From Candidatus Altimarinota bacterium (GTDB lineage Bacteria > Patescibacteriota > Gracilibacteria > BD1-5 > UBA6164), in NCBI GenBank assembly GCA_020631575.1, contig JAHDGX010000006.1, forward strand, positions 1-34,109: DNA of 34,109 nt. Reading direction: 5' to 3'. Position 1 is the first letter of the stretch, and the number at the start of each line of letters is the position of its first letter. Position numbers and translations under genes: made by a program. The notes under the pieces are model-generated. The model had not been told where the DNA came from. It searched no databases and worked only from the letters and a program-made list of their open reading frames with translations. Below, piece after piece: positions 1 to 9,688 of this stretch.

Positions 1-43
1 ATTTTTTCTACTATGCTAGTATATATTATTAATACTTTGTGTT

Positions 44-1009
44 TTGGAGATTCTAACGCTTATATTTGCTTGAATAGTCTTACTGCTTCCACTTATTTTT
101 TGGATGTATATTTTTATAGTATTTGAACATTTAGGGATTACTCGTAGGGATTTTTTCATCTGAATAGTCGCTGGTGTTTTCACCACTCTTCCACTCGTGT
201 ATAGTGAGTTTATATTTTTTTGACCTCTTATTGAAGAAACATTTTTTCAACTTTCATTTATTGGGAACGATTTTTTTGGTTTTATGTTATTTGGAAAGAT
301 TTTTACTTTTTTTGCTGGTATATTTCTTGTGCTTATCTTACTGAGTAAATATATCCTGCGGAAAAATGTTCGGAAGTTTATATACTCCGCAGCCTGGTAT
401 TCTATGATAATACTGCTGAGCTGTATACTGATATATGTGATCTATTTTTGACTCTTTGATGTATGGGGAGATGCTGATCCTGTATACTCATGAAACCTTG
501 TGTTTTCATGACTTTGAGCAATAGCATGATACTATATCGTTGTATCACTTTTAGAAGAGGGAATGAAGTACTTATGAAACGTGCATTTTCTTACTACTAA
601 AAATACTCAGATACACTTTTCTCGAGTTTTAGTCCTCTCTGCAGTCGTTGCACTCTGATTCTCATTTTTTGAGAATATTTTATATACATATATATATTAC
701 TCAAACTCTGGGACAGATTGATTAGTATCACTTGTCTTTTTTCGTTCGCTTTTCACGGTAAGTCTTCATATACTGTGCTCTATGCTGTTGCTGACAGCGT
801 TTTATATGATACTTGTAATGAGGAAGCAATATAAAAAATCATATATTTTATTTTTTCTTTTCTCGAGTATATCTATTGGAGCACATATGCTTTTTGATGT
901 TTCACTGAGTTTTTGATATACTTTTATGGTATTATTTTATCTCTTTGCTCTCTATATACTCCTGGTTTTTATTAGTAGTCCTGATGAATCACATCAGAGT
1001 ACTTCGTAG
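44..1009 (+). CDS. PrsW-family intramembrane protease
   Basis: About 321 residues, very hydrophobic, with roughly eight membrane segments. The PrsW glutamic protease signature is visible in order: EEGMKYLG (the EExxK motif), GFSFFENILY (FxxxEN), then FRSLFTVSLHILCS and GAHMLFD, which carry the conserved histidines of the later helices. Family members cleave membrane anti-sigma factors or related substrates inside the bilayer; the substrate here is unknown. Several glycines, including those at the start of membrane segments, are TGA. The start is uncertain: TTG at 44 gives a clean first helix (MEILTLIFAGIVLLLPLIFW), while the first ATG at 104 would cut into it. The 3' end overlaps the convergent TraB-like gene by 38 bases. 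Confidence 0.8.
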
Positions 1010-2009
1010 ATATAATTTTCCAATTTTCATCCTTTTTTTGTAGGAGTTCTAATACTCATGAGAAATGCATAAGTCCGTAGGTGATAAAGATTTTTTCATC
1101 CTCTCTTGCTCGAATTTCTTTTACAAGATGGAGATTTCTATCGTCGAGTATAACAGAAAATATATCTTTGTTTGCTACTTTTTCTATGATCGCGTTTCGA
1201 AGATATTCATGCTTAATGATAAAATTCAATATGGACTGGTTTATGTATCTGAGCACAAGAAGTTCACGCTCTCATAATTCAGAGAGTGTATCAAGGACTT
1301 GAGTATTCATATCATAGACTTTAGAGCTTTTTTTTGTATCTTCTTCTCAAGAATTTATTCATTGTGAGTTTATACGTTTGTTATAGATATCCATTACTCT
1401 GTCGAGTGAGAGGTCTATATTATAGTCTAGATTATTTACAAGTCAGATGAACTGATTATTGTCTTGAGCCTCTACTCAATAGAGTTTTGAAAAATTGTCA
1501 TATATGTTTTGATCAAATTGTATTCAAAGTGCTGTATTGAAATCCTTATTATTTTTTTCACTGCCTGGAAGCACTCACTCATAGTAGAGAACATAACCAT
1601 CTTTTTTATTTGATCGTATATCTTTTTCTACTCAATCGTAGAACTCTTGAGAAGCAATATGACTCATTGCTTGAAAAATAATAGTTTGTTTTCAATTCGT
1701 AATTGTATATTGTGGCATTTTTGCAGGAGAGATAAAATTTTGATATACTACAAAACTTCACACTAGAAGAACTAGAAGTGATGAATAAAAGGCTGCCTTA
1801 TAGAGAAATATACTAAAGAATTCTCAAAAACTATAGGCTGTTTTTGATCTGAGCTTCTTCCAAATTCTGTGGAGAATAAATCATATAATACTGTAAGAAA
1901 ATATTGCAAGAGTACTAGAGAGGAGCTGCATGATGCCATATACATATCCAATAAATACTCACAGACATAGAAAGAAGAGATATCATATTATAAGTCTTTT
2001 TGATTGCAT
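972..2009 (-). CDS. TraB/GumN-like membrane-anchored protein
   Basis: 345 residues. Two or three N-terminal membrane segments (about residues 5-50 and 70-90) precede a soluble domain resembling the TraB/PrgY/GumN superfamily: an AMSHIASQEFYDGV block, a YYEG glutamate, an LDDRN block and a late ITYGLMHFSGVLELLQ block with the GxxH motif. In this superfamily such residues are thought to form a metal-dependent protease site; PrgY/TraB act on peptide pheromones. Here the first GxxH is AxxH. It has about eight in-frame TGA codons and ends in TAA inside the convergent PrsW gene. The ATG at 2009 is the most upstream one. The function is inferred from motifs only. Confidence 0.7.
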
Positions 2010-2034
2010 GGAAATAGAGGCTAGAAAATAGGTT

Positions 2035-2061
2035 TTGCGTTTATCATAATTTATATATACT
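2035..2061 (+). promoter_or_regulatory. Candidate promoter of the pilus operon
   Basis: TTGCGT (2035-2040) and TATACT (2056-2061) are 15 bases apart, 31 bases before the first ATG of the pilus operon. The short spacer makes this tentative; the whole intergenic region is AT-rich. Confidence 0.3.
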
Positions 2062-2091
2062 TTTTTAAAAGTAAATCTTAATATTTTAGCT

Positions 2092-2517
2092 ATGTCGTTT
2101 ATTACAAAAATTTCACTTGTGCTTGTTTTATTTGGTTTCAATATATCAAATGCTGGAGCAGCATTTAGTGATTTTATTAACGGGGGAAGTGCTCCAACAG
2201 TACGATATTGTAATACTGATTGAGAATGTGGTCTAGAGGAAGGAACTCAAGTCATAGAGGGGAGTTTAGATGGAATTGTAAGTGATAGATCAGCTTCAGA
2301 GTATATTCAAGATATCATTATCTATCTACTTGGATTTTTATTTCTTATTGCGGTTATATATATTATTTACGCATGATTCCAAATTCTTATTGCAGCTTGA
2401 GATGAAGAGAAACTAAAAAAATCAAAAAATATTATTATTTACGCATTTATTGGTTTGGTGATAATTTTCCTTGCTTGGTCAATAGTGCGCTTTATGTTTA
2501 ATGTAATTGGTGCCTAG
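2092..2517 (+). CDS. T4SS-pilin-like small membrane protein
   Basis: 141 residues. A signal peptide (ends near NAGAA) is followed by a short cysteine-containing linker and two membrane helices joined by GFQILIAAGDEEKLKKSK. That loop and the following helix (NIIIYAFIGLVIIFLAWSIV) match the VirB2/TrbC-like pilin family common in candidate-phyla bacteria (Pfam T4SS_pilin type). It heads the pilus operon, 24 bases before the PilN-like gene, so it may be a structural or accessory subunit of the same envelope machine; a role in a separate secretion system cannot be excluded. Three conserved-looking glycines are TGA. Confidence 0.75.
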
Positions 2518-2541
2518 AATTATTTCATAAATTAATAAAAA

Positions 2542-3069
2542 ATGTCAGCTGTAGATACAAATTTTTACGAAAAAAAGCGAGCACGAAGTTTTTATGTCTC
2601 TCTTGTTCTATTTTTTATAGTTTTAGCTACAACCCTTGGTTTGTATCTTTACACTAAGAATGTTGAAAAAAATAACATAGAAGTACGATCACAAATTTCA
2701 ACACTTACAAGTTCAATCGAAGAAATAGAGAAAGATAAAAATATACAAGTATATAGTATATATAGTAGACATAAAGAGTTATTAGATAGGCTATGAGAAT
2801 GATCTAAAATTCCTTCTATGATTGTACATCTCAAAAAGATATTTGATATACATGAGATAAAGTATAAATGATTTGCATATTCTGATGGGGTAGTACAAAC
2901 GGATTTGTCGCTTGAAACAAATGATAGCTGATATGCTTTTAAGAAATTATGAAAGTTCTTAACAAATTATAGAGCATTGGATGAAAACGCTCTTTTTGAC
3001 ATAGAACAAATCCCAAATTTTACGTGATATGATAGGATGAATTTTAGTGCTCAATTTAAACTTAAATAG
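2542..3069 (+). CDS. pilN: PilN-like pilus assembly protein
   Basis: 175 residues: a short cytoplasmic N-terminus, one membrane helix (about residues 16-38), a coiled coil (about 40-75) and a small alpha/beta domain. This is the bitopic PilN layout of the inner-membrane alignment complex of type IV pili. Sequence similarity to PilN is weak by eye; the call rests on topology and on the position before a PilO-like gene and pilC. No PilM is seen in the window. TAG at 3067 lies 7 bases before the next start. Confidence 0.6.
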
Positions 3070-3076
3070 AAAATAC

Positions 3077-3628
3077 ATGGAAAAAAAATATACTCAAAAC
3101 AACTTTATATCGTATGTAATAGTGCTTTTCTCTTTCTTTGTAATAATTTTTTTTACGAAAAGTTTTTATAATACTCTTCAAATAGAACTTGATATGCAAG
3201 AGACGCTCACTCAAGAAAAACTTACGGCAGAAAAAGAACTGACACGGTTGAATGAACTTCAATCAAAACTAAGCGAAGATGAAAGTGAGATCTTGAAAGA
3301 AATCCAAGGTTTTACAGGAGAGTACTCTGATAAAGCGGTGGTCGACTATATTTATTCGTATGCCCAACAAGTTAACCAGGGGGATGATAGAATTATTATA
3401 AGGAAGCTTGATTTGAGTGATACTAGTGAAAGTGATCTTGGATTTTCTAAAGCACAAGTGAATCTATCAGCTGTAATATCATCAGAAGAAACTCTGTTTG
3501 CTTTTATAAATTATCTCATAAGTCCAGAATCAAGTTATAGATTCTACATAACAAATTTTCAATATGACTTAGGAGAAGAAACTCCTACAATAAATGTTTC
3601 TATCCCTCTCACGCTTTACTATAAATAG
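3077..3628 (+). CDS. pilO: PilO-like pilus assembly protein
   Basis: 183 residues: one N-terminal membrane helix (about residues 10-30), a coiled coil (about 35-75) and a C-terminal ferredoxin-like region, the PilO plan. PilO pairs with PilN in the inner membrane to align the pilus motor and the secretin or outer envelope. I chose ATG 3077 (MEKKYTQNN) rather than the in-frame ATG 3047, because 3047 lies inside pilN. It is one of few genes here without an in-frame TGA, so it reads whole under the standard code. Confidence 0.6.
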   Translation: MEKKYTQNNFISYVIVLFSFFVIIFFTKSFYNTLQIELDMQETLTQEKLTAEKELTRLNELQSKLSEDESEILKEIQGFTGEYSDKAVVDYIYSYAQQVNQGDDRIIIRKLDLSDTSESDLGFSKAQVNLSAVISSEETLFAFINYLISPESSYRFYITNFQYDLGEETPTINVSIPLTLYYK

Positions 3629-3629
3629 T

Positions 3630-4706
3630 ATGAAAAATATAAATTTACCAATCTTCCAAAAGGTTTCTCTTATAGAAAAATTTAACTTCTACGAGTATTT
3701 ATCTGTCATGCTTGATGGTGGGGTAACTATTTCTGAGACTCTTGATTCTGTACAAACTAAAATTAGAAATCCATTTTTTAAAGAAAAAATACGTGAGATA
3801 CAAACCTATGTTTCTTCATGAGATTCTTTTAGTAAGTCTATGAAAAAAGTACCTCAGATCTTTACAAGTGGAGAAGTATCAATTATAGAATCATGAGAAA
3901 CTACTTGAAAACTCTCTTCTTCTCTTGCAAACCTATCTGAAAATCTAAGAAAGAGCCACGACTTAAGATCAAAGATCAAGGCAGCACTGACTTACCCAAC
4001 TATCATTTTTCTCTTTCTGATCCTAGCTATAGTTATAGTCCTGACATACGTTATACCAGCTGTAAGTGAGTTATTCGAGACCTCAGAAGTAGCTTTACCT
4101 GCTGCAACAGTTGCGCTGATTGCAACATCAAACTTTGTGATATATAATTGGGCACTTCTTATTTTATTTATAGCTACTGCCTTGGTACTATTTTACGGGT
4201 ATAAAAATACTGAAAAATGAAGAGCTAATTTAGATTTTTTTCTTCTTTCACTTCCACTAGTAGGAAAAGTATATAAGAATTATCTTCTTGCTTCACTCTC
4301 AACAAATCTGGGGAGCCTTATAGCTTCGGGAGTACCTGTTGTGAAATCTCTTACTTTGAGTGCTAAGTCTCTTGATAACGTTGTGTATGAAACGCATCTT
4401 ATGGAGGTAATGCAAAAAGTATCTTGAGGACAAAAAATAGTTGATTCTATGGCTGAAGTAGATCCAAATCACCATGTTTTCCCACTTGATTTTCTTCAGA
4501 TGCTTTCTGTATGAGAAAAAACAGCTTCACTTGATAGTGTTACGGAAAAACTCACAGCTCAATACACAAGAGAGGTAAATTACTCGCTTGCGAATCTTAC
4601 AAAATGGATAGAGCCAATTGCTATTTTGATTGCTGGAGTTTTCGTACTATGGTTTGCGTTTGCTATATTTGGAGCAATCTTAAAAGTGACTCAAACTGTA
4701 TCTTAA
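3630..4706 (+). CDS. pilC: Type IV pilus inner-membrane platform protein PilC
   Basis: 358 residues, the usual size for a PilC/GspF with a shortened N-terminus. Two T2SSF domains (about residues 15-140 and 210-340) each end in membrane helices; the first contains EVSIIESGETTGKLSSSLANL, the second MLSVGEKTASLDSVTEKL, both hallmark blocks of the family. PilC is the rotor platform that couples the assembly ATPase to the pilus fibre. The start is 1 base after the pilO stop. Several family-conserved glycines (SGETTG, SVGEKT) are TGA, which supports the recoding directly. Confidence 0.93.
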
Positions 4707-4707
4707 T

Positions 4708-5238
4708 ATGAAGAAAACACTCTGACATATAGGGGCTTTTACACTTATAGAACTTATGATTGTTATGACTATAATTGGTATTATTTCACTTGCCACTTAT
4801 ATGCCATATGCGCACCATCAAAAAAAAGTACTAGTAAAACAGTGAGCAAAGCAGTTAAGTCAATCAATAGCTGAATCAAGAAATCTTGCTATTCACTGAC
4901 TTGATACGGGGTCATGAAATGTATATGTTTGAATATATTTTGCATCAGGAGCAACGCAACTTGACTACTACGCTTCGACTAATAATCTCGACATATTAAG
5001 TCTACCAAGCAATCCATATAAAGTAAAGAAGTTGCCTGTCTGAGTTCAAGTAGATTCTATTGCGGGAAGCTCTGATGCGGTACTTATGAGTTTTGCACCT
5101 ATTACGGGCTCATGATACATATCTTTATGAAGCGCTTGAGATGAAATAGATATACAAATTTCATATAAATGAGCAAATTCTCCAGTATTGCAGAAAAATA
5201 TACGTTATTATAGAAAGTCTAATATCTCTGATTACTAA
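4708..5238 (+). CDS. Type IV prepilin, GspH/FimT-like
   Basis: 176 residues. The class III leader and N-methylation region are clear: MKKTLGHIGAFTLIELMIVM, with cleavage expected after the glycine of GAFTLIE and Glu at position 5 of the mature protein. A helix of about 20 residues is followed by a glycine-rich beta domain, as in minor pseudopilins of the GspH/FimT group. It lies 1 base after pilC. The leader glycine codons include TGA, so under the standard code the protein would stop at codon 6. Confidence 0.8.
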
Positions 5239-5242
5239 TATT

Positions 5243-5836
5243 ATGAAATATAGTAGTTCTACATCATCTGGATTTTCTATTATAGAAGTACTTATTGGTA
5301 TATTTGTTTTTTCGTTGTGACTCGTAGCTGTTTTTGCCTTACTAACATCAGCTCTCAGTGTAAATGATACAAACAAAAATTCTATCATAGCTTCAAATCT
5401 TGCGAGGGAACAAATTGAACTCTATCGAAATATTAGGGATAATAATTATAAAAAACTTAAACTCTGGAATTTAAAGAATCCTGATGGAGTAGATTATTCA
5501 ACTTGAAGTTTATTTCAACCAGGGGAATACTATACTCTTGAAAATAATTATAATAATTGAGTTATACAGGTAGAAAGTATTTCAGATCCTCAAAGTGCTG
5601 GTGCTGGAGTTGTATTTAGTGATACAAATATAGGTTATGGTAGGTTGTGTCTTGATTCAGATAAGAGGTATATGTACTGTACAGGATGATGAGAAAAGCA
5701 GAAATTCGCAAGATATATCTATATTACGGAACTATCTTCATGATCATACCAAGTAACATCTAAAGTTATATGGTACAAGAGATGATATCATGAGTATGAT
5801 ATACAAACTATAGTTACTGATTGGAGAAGAATTTAA
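5243..5836 (+). CDS. Type IV prepilin, PilV-like
   Basis: 197 residues. The prepilin motif SSGFSIIEVLIGIFVFSLGL places the processing glycine at residue 10, and the Glu5 and helix are intact. The block NLAREQIELYRNIRDNNY after the helix is typical of PilV/GspI-like minor pilins. The C-terminal domain has paired cysteines (RLCLDSD and YMYCTGG). Minor pilins of this kind form the initiating tip complex. Four bases separate it from the previous stop. Confidence 0.78.
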
Positions 5837-5838
5837 TT

Positions 5839-6459
5839 ATGAAATACACCACTAATAATACATCACCTGCATTTACTCTCATAGAGCTTATTGTAGCTAT
5901 AACAATTTTTGGAGTTATTATGATCTCTGTTATGAGTGTGTTTTTGTTTGCTTCTCAAATGTCTGCGAGGGTAGAGGTGCAACGTATTATGCAAGAAAAT
6001 ATAAAAAACGTAGTGGAAGATATAGCTGAGTGAGTAAGGAAAAGTGGTCTTTCTTGAGTCCTCCCTGACGGGGGAATTGATGCTTGTTCATGATCTTGAG
6101 CATGACTGGTTGGAACAAAGCTCTGTCTCAATAACGGAACTCAATATTCGATTTGATATATAGATAGCTGAATTGGTAGTTGGGTTCGCTCCACTGACAT
6201 AAATGGAGACTGTTGAGATATTAAGTCTAGTTGTCATGTTCTTAAAAAAGACACTGCATGATGATATTATCCTTTATCTAATAGTTTTATTCATTTTGAA
6301 GACATATCTTTTGTTATAGTCAATAGTGAAGTTCCTAAGCTTCTCTTAAATATTACAGTACGTCCTTCGTCTTATAAATCCCTTCCTTCAGCTATAGTAA
6401 AAAACAATAAAGTACACATACAGACAACTTTTTCAGAAAGATTAATAAAAACTTACTAG
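5839..6459 (+). CDS. Type IV prepilin, PilW/GspJ-like
   Basis: 206 residues. The motif SPAFTLIELIVAITIFGVIM is a standard type IV prepilin N-terminus, but the residue before Phe is Ala rather than Gly, an allowed variant. The block after the helix (EVQRIMQENIKNVVEDIAEGVRKSG) resembles PilW/GspJ pseudopilins. The globular domain has four cysteines. It starts 2 bases after the PilV-like stop and ends in TAG. About ten glycines are TGA. Confidence 0.78.
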
Positions 6460-6462
6460 ACT

Positions 6463-7239
6463 ATGATTCATACGAATACCACATCACTCCAAGGATATTC
6501 TATTATTGCAGCTGTACTTATGATAGGATTTTTATTGGTTCTAACCACAAGTACACTCAATCTTGTTTTGCAAGAGATGCAGGATTGAAGGGGGAGACAG
6601 GATTATATGAAGGCATTCGCGTGAGCAGAAGGAGCCATGGAGTTATGATTACTTGATATTAAAACAAAATGATATGGCTATGATGATGATACTTATATAG
6701 ATATTGATACTTTTACAGGAAGTATTAAATCACCTCTATTAAGCTATGAGTTTGATAGTAATAGAAATGCATATACTGGTAGCATAGACGCATATGGACT
6801 TGATATTATACCTCTTTTTTCTATTGATAGTTCAGGAGCTATAAATTCTATTCAAGATATCCAGGTAAATATTACTTCGACTCAATTACCGGTTTGGAAT
6901 ATTATAACAGAGACAGCATGATTTTCATGAAAATGATGATTGTCTTATAACGATATAGTGTGAGAGAAGCGTTACGACGAAACTAGCTGAGACTTAGTTT
7001 ACGATACGAGTAGTAGTATCTCATCACTCTTATCTGGAGAAGATTATTTAATACTTCAGAATCTGAGTTGAGACACTATCACATATGAAATACTTGGAAG
7101 TGGATGAGGATTTACTCTGCCAAGAGCAAGCATATCTTCAAGCGCAACTATCTGAAAATATACTCAAAACCTCCAAACGCAGGTAGATAACACAGAATTT
7201 TTATGAATTTTGAAATATTCAATATTTTGATGAAATTAG
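6463..7239 (+). CDS. PilX-like pilus assembly protein
   Basis: 258 residues. A hydrophobic N-terminus (LQGYSIIAAVLMIGFLLVLT) without the processing Glu is followed by a soluble domain containing AFAGAEGAMELGLLDIKTKG, the region typical of PilX-type proteins. These help prime pilus assembly and bridge the minor pilins. It closes the pilus operon 3 bases after the PilW-like gene, and very many of its glycines (over 20) are TGA. Assignment to PilX rests on layout and operon position rather than strong sequence identity. Confidence 0.65.
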
Positions 7240-7247
7240 CTATTTTG

Positions 7248-7284
7248 AGCCATTAGATATATTTAAGTTTTTCTCTAAATGGCT
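7248..7284 (+). terminator. Possible hairpin after the pilus operon
   Basis: AGCCATTAGA (7248-7257) pairs with TCTAAATGGCT (7274-7284) with one bulge, just after the PilX-like stop. There is no long T tract directly behind it, so termination here is uncertain. Confidence 0.3.
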
Positions 7285-7311
7285 TTGCTTAGCAAAAAAA
7301 TAAAAAAAAAC

Positions 7312-7339
7312 TTGTAAAAGACTTTTATAGTGCTAAAAT
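7312..7339 (+). promoter_or_regulatory. Promoter of the HU gene
   Basis: TTGTAA (7312-7317) and the extended -10 TGCTAAAAT (hexamer 7334-7339) are 16 bases apart, about 36 bases before the HU start. The extended TG supports a strong promoter for a highly expressed gene. Confidence 0.5.
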
Positions 7340-7375
7340 CTTAATGTTTATTTTATCTAATTAATCTTTTTGATT

Positions 7376-7648
7376 ATGAAAAAACAAGATTTTATTAAAG
7401 CTGTTGCATCTTCTGCTGGACTTTCACAAGATGCTGTAGCAAAAGTACTTGGTGGTATGATTGATACTATCACTGCTGAACTTTCTAGAGGAGGTGAGGT
7501 AAATATTACTGGTTTTGGTGCCTTTAAAGTTGCTCAAAGAGCTGCTAGAAATGGTGTAAACCCAAGAACAAGACAAGCAATTAAAATTCCTGCTATGAAA
7601 TCTCCTGTTTTCAGAGCTGGTAAAACATTTAAAGAAGCTGTAAGATAA
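7376..7648 (+). CDS. hup: Nucleoid protein HU
   Basis: 90 residues, the exact size of HU/IHF-family proteins. N-terminal helices (KKQDFIKAVASSAGLSQDAV) precede the GEVNITGFGAFKVAQRAARNG beta core, the NPRTRQAIKIPA DNA-binding arm with its tip proline, and the FRAGKTFKEAVR end. HU bends and coats DNA. It carries no in-frame TGA: every glycine is GGT or GGA, in contrast to its neighbours, which suggests codon selection for high expression. Start ATG 7376 gives the canonical length. It is monocistronic, with a strong promoter and terminator. Confidence 0.97.
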   Translation: MKKQDFIKAVASSAGLSQDAVAKVLGGMIDTITAELSRGGEVNITGFGAFKVAQRAARNGVNPRTRQAIKIPAMKSPVFRAGKTFKEAVR

Positions 7649-7664
7649 TTTTACAATAACTTTC

Positions 7665-7696
7665 TAAAAAGTACCCCATATTTGGGGTGCTTTTTT
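7665..7696 (+). terminator. Rho-independent terminator of HU
   Basis: A hairpin with ACCCCA pairing to TGGGGT around the loop TATT, flanked by an A tract and followed by TTTTTT, 17 bases after the HU stop. Confidence 0.85.
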
Positions 7697-7723
7697 GATT
7701 TTTTATATTTTTCATGTTATACT
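7695..7723 (+). promoter_or_regulatory. Promoter of the RsbW-like gene
   Basis: TTGATT (7695-7700), a 17-base spacer and extended -10 TGTTATACT (hexamer 7718-7723) lie 28 bases before the ATG and overlap the tail of the HU terminator. Confidence 0.45.
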
Positions 7724-7751
7724 TTTTGTAGTTTACTATCTAAGTAGCGAC

Positions 7752-8291
7752 ATGCATACTTATTCTCTTGATGATTTTTGAGATATAAACACGCGAGAGG
7801 GGCTTATTACCACTCTTTGTCAGAGTGATAGTATTAATGTGAGTATCCTCTATACATCTGATTTTAGATCTGCGAAGATTCTCAGAGAAGTAGTAGATAG
7901 TATTTGTAAATGATATGGGGTAAATCCTAAGTGGAGAACGAGGCTAGTACTGATTATTGACGAGCTTAATAATAATGCCATTGAATACGGGAGTAAAAAG
8001 TGAGAAGCTAATATATTCAATCTTATCTTAGATTCAAAATCTAAGGAAGGGCTTTATATAGAAGCAAGTGTTACTGATACCGGTAATGGCCCACATGCAA
8101 AAAAAGCATGAGATATGGAAGAATTACGTAACAAACATGCGGAAAAAGATTTTACCAAGCATACTTCAATTAGAGGAAGAGGTTTGTTTCTTATTATTAC
8201 TCAACTAGTTGATAAGCTTTATTTCAAGGATGATAAAGATAAAGGACTTATTGTATGAGTTCAGAAACATCTTCCTGCAGTTGCTGAATAA
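7752..8291 (+). CDS. RsbW/SpoIIAB-like anti-sigma kinase
   Basis: 179 residues. A GHKL ATPase domain (HATPase_c_2 type) fills most of it: the N box LVLIIDELNNNAIEYG (about residues 71-86), the G1 box VTDTGNGP, and the G2 box SIRGRGLFLIITQLVDKL. Such proteins bind and inhibit a sigma factor and phosphorylate an anti-sigma antagonist on serine. No antagonist or dedicated sigma factor is next to it, so its partner is unknown. Six glycines are TGA. Its 3' end overlaps the convergent ftsQ-like gene by 44 bases. Confidence 0.85.
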
Positions 8292-9216
8292 TAGATTCTC
8301 AATATATTTCTCTTAGGTTATATTTACAATCAAATTCAGATTCATAAGAGCAAGTAAATACTTTACCATTTATACGCATATCAATATATACGTATTTTTT
8401 TTCACCAATTTTTCCCCTTTCTTTTTCAAGAATAGCTATTTTATTTACTTGATTTTCAATGTTGTCATCAAGGCTAAAGATATAAATTACTCAACCTGAT
8501 AGTATAAGAATCTCTCTTTCAGTGACTTGATATGATATCTTGTCTCAAGAAAAACCAAATATGTTTTTCGTAGCATAACTAAGTAAACTTGAGATTTGTA
8601 TAAGATCTCTAACAGGAAGATTCTTTGAGAAATCTACATAGTTCGTAAGAGGTACAGAAGTATGTATTGTTGGAATATCATTGCTGGGGATGGAATCTTT
8701 ATCTATTACGCTTCCATTTGAAAGTATAATATGTTTGCTTGTTTGAAGAAGAGGGGTATAAGAGCCAAGATTAATATTAAGAGTATTGGGGATGTTGGTA
8801 GAAATTTTAATAGAAGAAATAGAGCTTTGAGCTCTTTGCAAACGAGCAGCAATGTCTTTTGAGTCAATTAAAAATATGTTTTTTCCTCTCAGGTAATCTA
8901 TACTTCCATAAGCTCTATCTATATTTATTATTGGATCTTCACGAAAGATATTAATTTTTTTAACATGAAAATAACTACTTCAAAAAATCCAAAATACTCA
9001 AGCAAATATGATTATAAGACTTACAATTCATATATACAATTTTTTATTTTGGAGCTTCCACAAGTTTCAAATGTAGGGAATTACTATCTGTTTTTTTCTT
9101 CTTTGAAACTTACTTTTTTGATCATGTCAGAAAAAATTGTGTTTTTTCTTATACACTGTCCTTCTCTTCTTGGTAATCTTTCAGTTTCTAAGGCTAGATA
9201 ATATTTTTTGAAACAT
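8248..9216 (-). CDS. ftsQ: FtsQ/DivIB-like cell division protein
   Basis: 322 residues. A long basic cytoplasmic N-terminus (about 60 residues, with runs such as KKRRTVYKKKH and RRKKQ) leads to one membrane helix (about 62-80), then a POTRA-like domain: YFHVKKINIFRED, YLRGKNIFLIDSKDIAARL and IKISTNIPNTLNINL fit the first strand, helix and last strand. The late block YVYIDMRINGKVF fits the end of the FtsQ beta domain. FtsQ links early and late divisome proteins. It starts 5 bases after rbfA in a two-gene operon. Confidence 0.78.
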
Positions 9217-9221
9217 AAATC

Positions 9222-9560
9222 TTAAATATCAAGTTGCTTAATAGTATCGTATATATGAGAGGCATTTTCTCAACTAGAGTCATAACGAAAACGTATCTTT
9301 GGAACTTTAATAAAAGCAATTTTTTTTCCAAGCATCCTGTGTATAGGATGTGCATGGTCGGAAAGAGATTTCGTTAGTTCATCATGATTGAGTAAACAGC
9401 TTACATGTATATCAATATATGAAGAGTCATTACTTATTTCAACTTTAGTCACGGTTATAATTCCGTGAGATACTGTAAGCTCTTGAAGCTCATTTATGAT
9501 AAACTCGCTAATGAGCTTTTGGCTTATAGACTCGGCTTTAGAGCGTCTTTCTTGTTTCAT
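9222..9560 (-). CDS. rbfA: Ribosome-binding factor A
   Basis: 112 residues, normal for RbfA, a KH-domain protein that binds the 30S subunit during 16S maturation. Recognisable blocks: IINELQELTVSHGIITVTKV, the EISNDSSYIDIHVS strand, HRMLGKKIAFIKVPKIRFRYD and the C-terminal end after a TGA-encoded glycine (YDSSGENASHIYDTIKQLDI). Translating TGA as stop would remove the last 16 residues, which include the final helix expected in the family. It is the first gene of the rbfA-ftsQ unit and is divergent from rpsU. Confidence 0.93.
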
Positions 9561-9618
9561 TTGTGCGTAGAAAATATAATAGAGAATATACGAGAGTATA
9601 CTACGCGCATTTTATTGT

Positions 9619-9645
9619 TTGACAAACAAAAAAAAAAGATATAAT
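9619..9645 (+). promoter_or_regulatory. Near-consensus promoter of rpsU
   Basis: A perfect TTGACA (9619-9624) and perfect TATAAT (9640-9645) with a 15-base spacer that is almost all A. This is the most consensus-like promoter in the window and sits 43 bases before the rpsU start. Confidence 0.75.
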
Positions 9646-9673
9646 CACTGCACTTTACACAATTACACCAAAT

Positions 9674-9682
9674 AAAGGAGGT
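9674..9682 (+). promoter_or_regulatory. Full-length Shine-Dalgarno site of rpsU
   Basis: AAAGGAGGT, a nine-base complement to the canonical 16S anti-SD sequence, ends 6 bases before the rpsU ATG. I see no comparably strong site before any other gene in the window, most of which have AT-only leaders. Confidence 0.85.
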
Positions 9683-9688
9683 AGAAAT

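Noticed and set aside
1..43. End of an upstream gene at the left edge
   Set aside because: Short open stretches exist in more than one frame, but nothing is long enough to support a call.
3047..3076. Upstream ATG 3047 as start of the PilO-like gene
   Set aside because: It would overlap pilN by 23 bases and add a non-conserved ten-residue extension; ATG 3077 fits the tight spacing of the operon better.
2212..7239. Massive gene decay: dozens of in-frame TGA codons in the pilus genes and elsewhere
   Set aside because: Only TGA interrupts, never TAA or TAG; reading continues in the same frame with conserved motifs, and TGA falls on invariant glycines. This is recoding, not pseudogenes.
9566..9606. 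GCGTAG...CTACGC inverted repeat in the rbfA-rpsU gap as an operator
   Set aside because: Six-base arms 29 bases apart in AT-rich DNA can arise by chance; no second copy is seen in the window.
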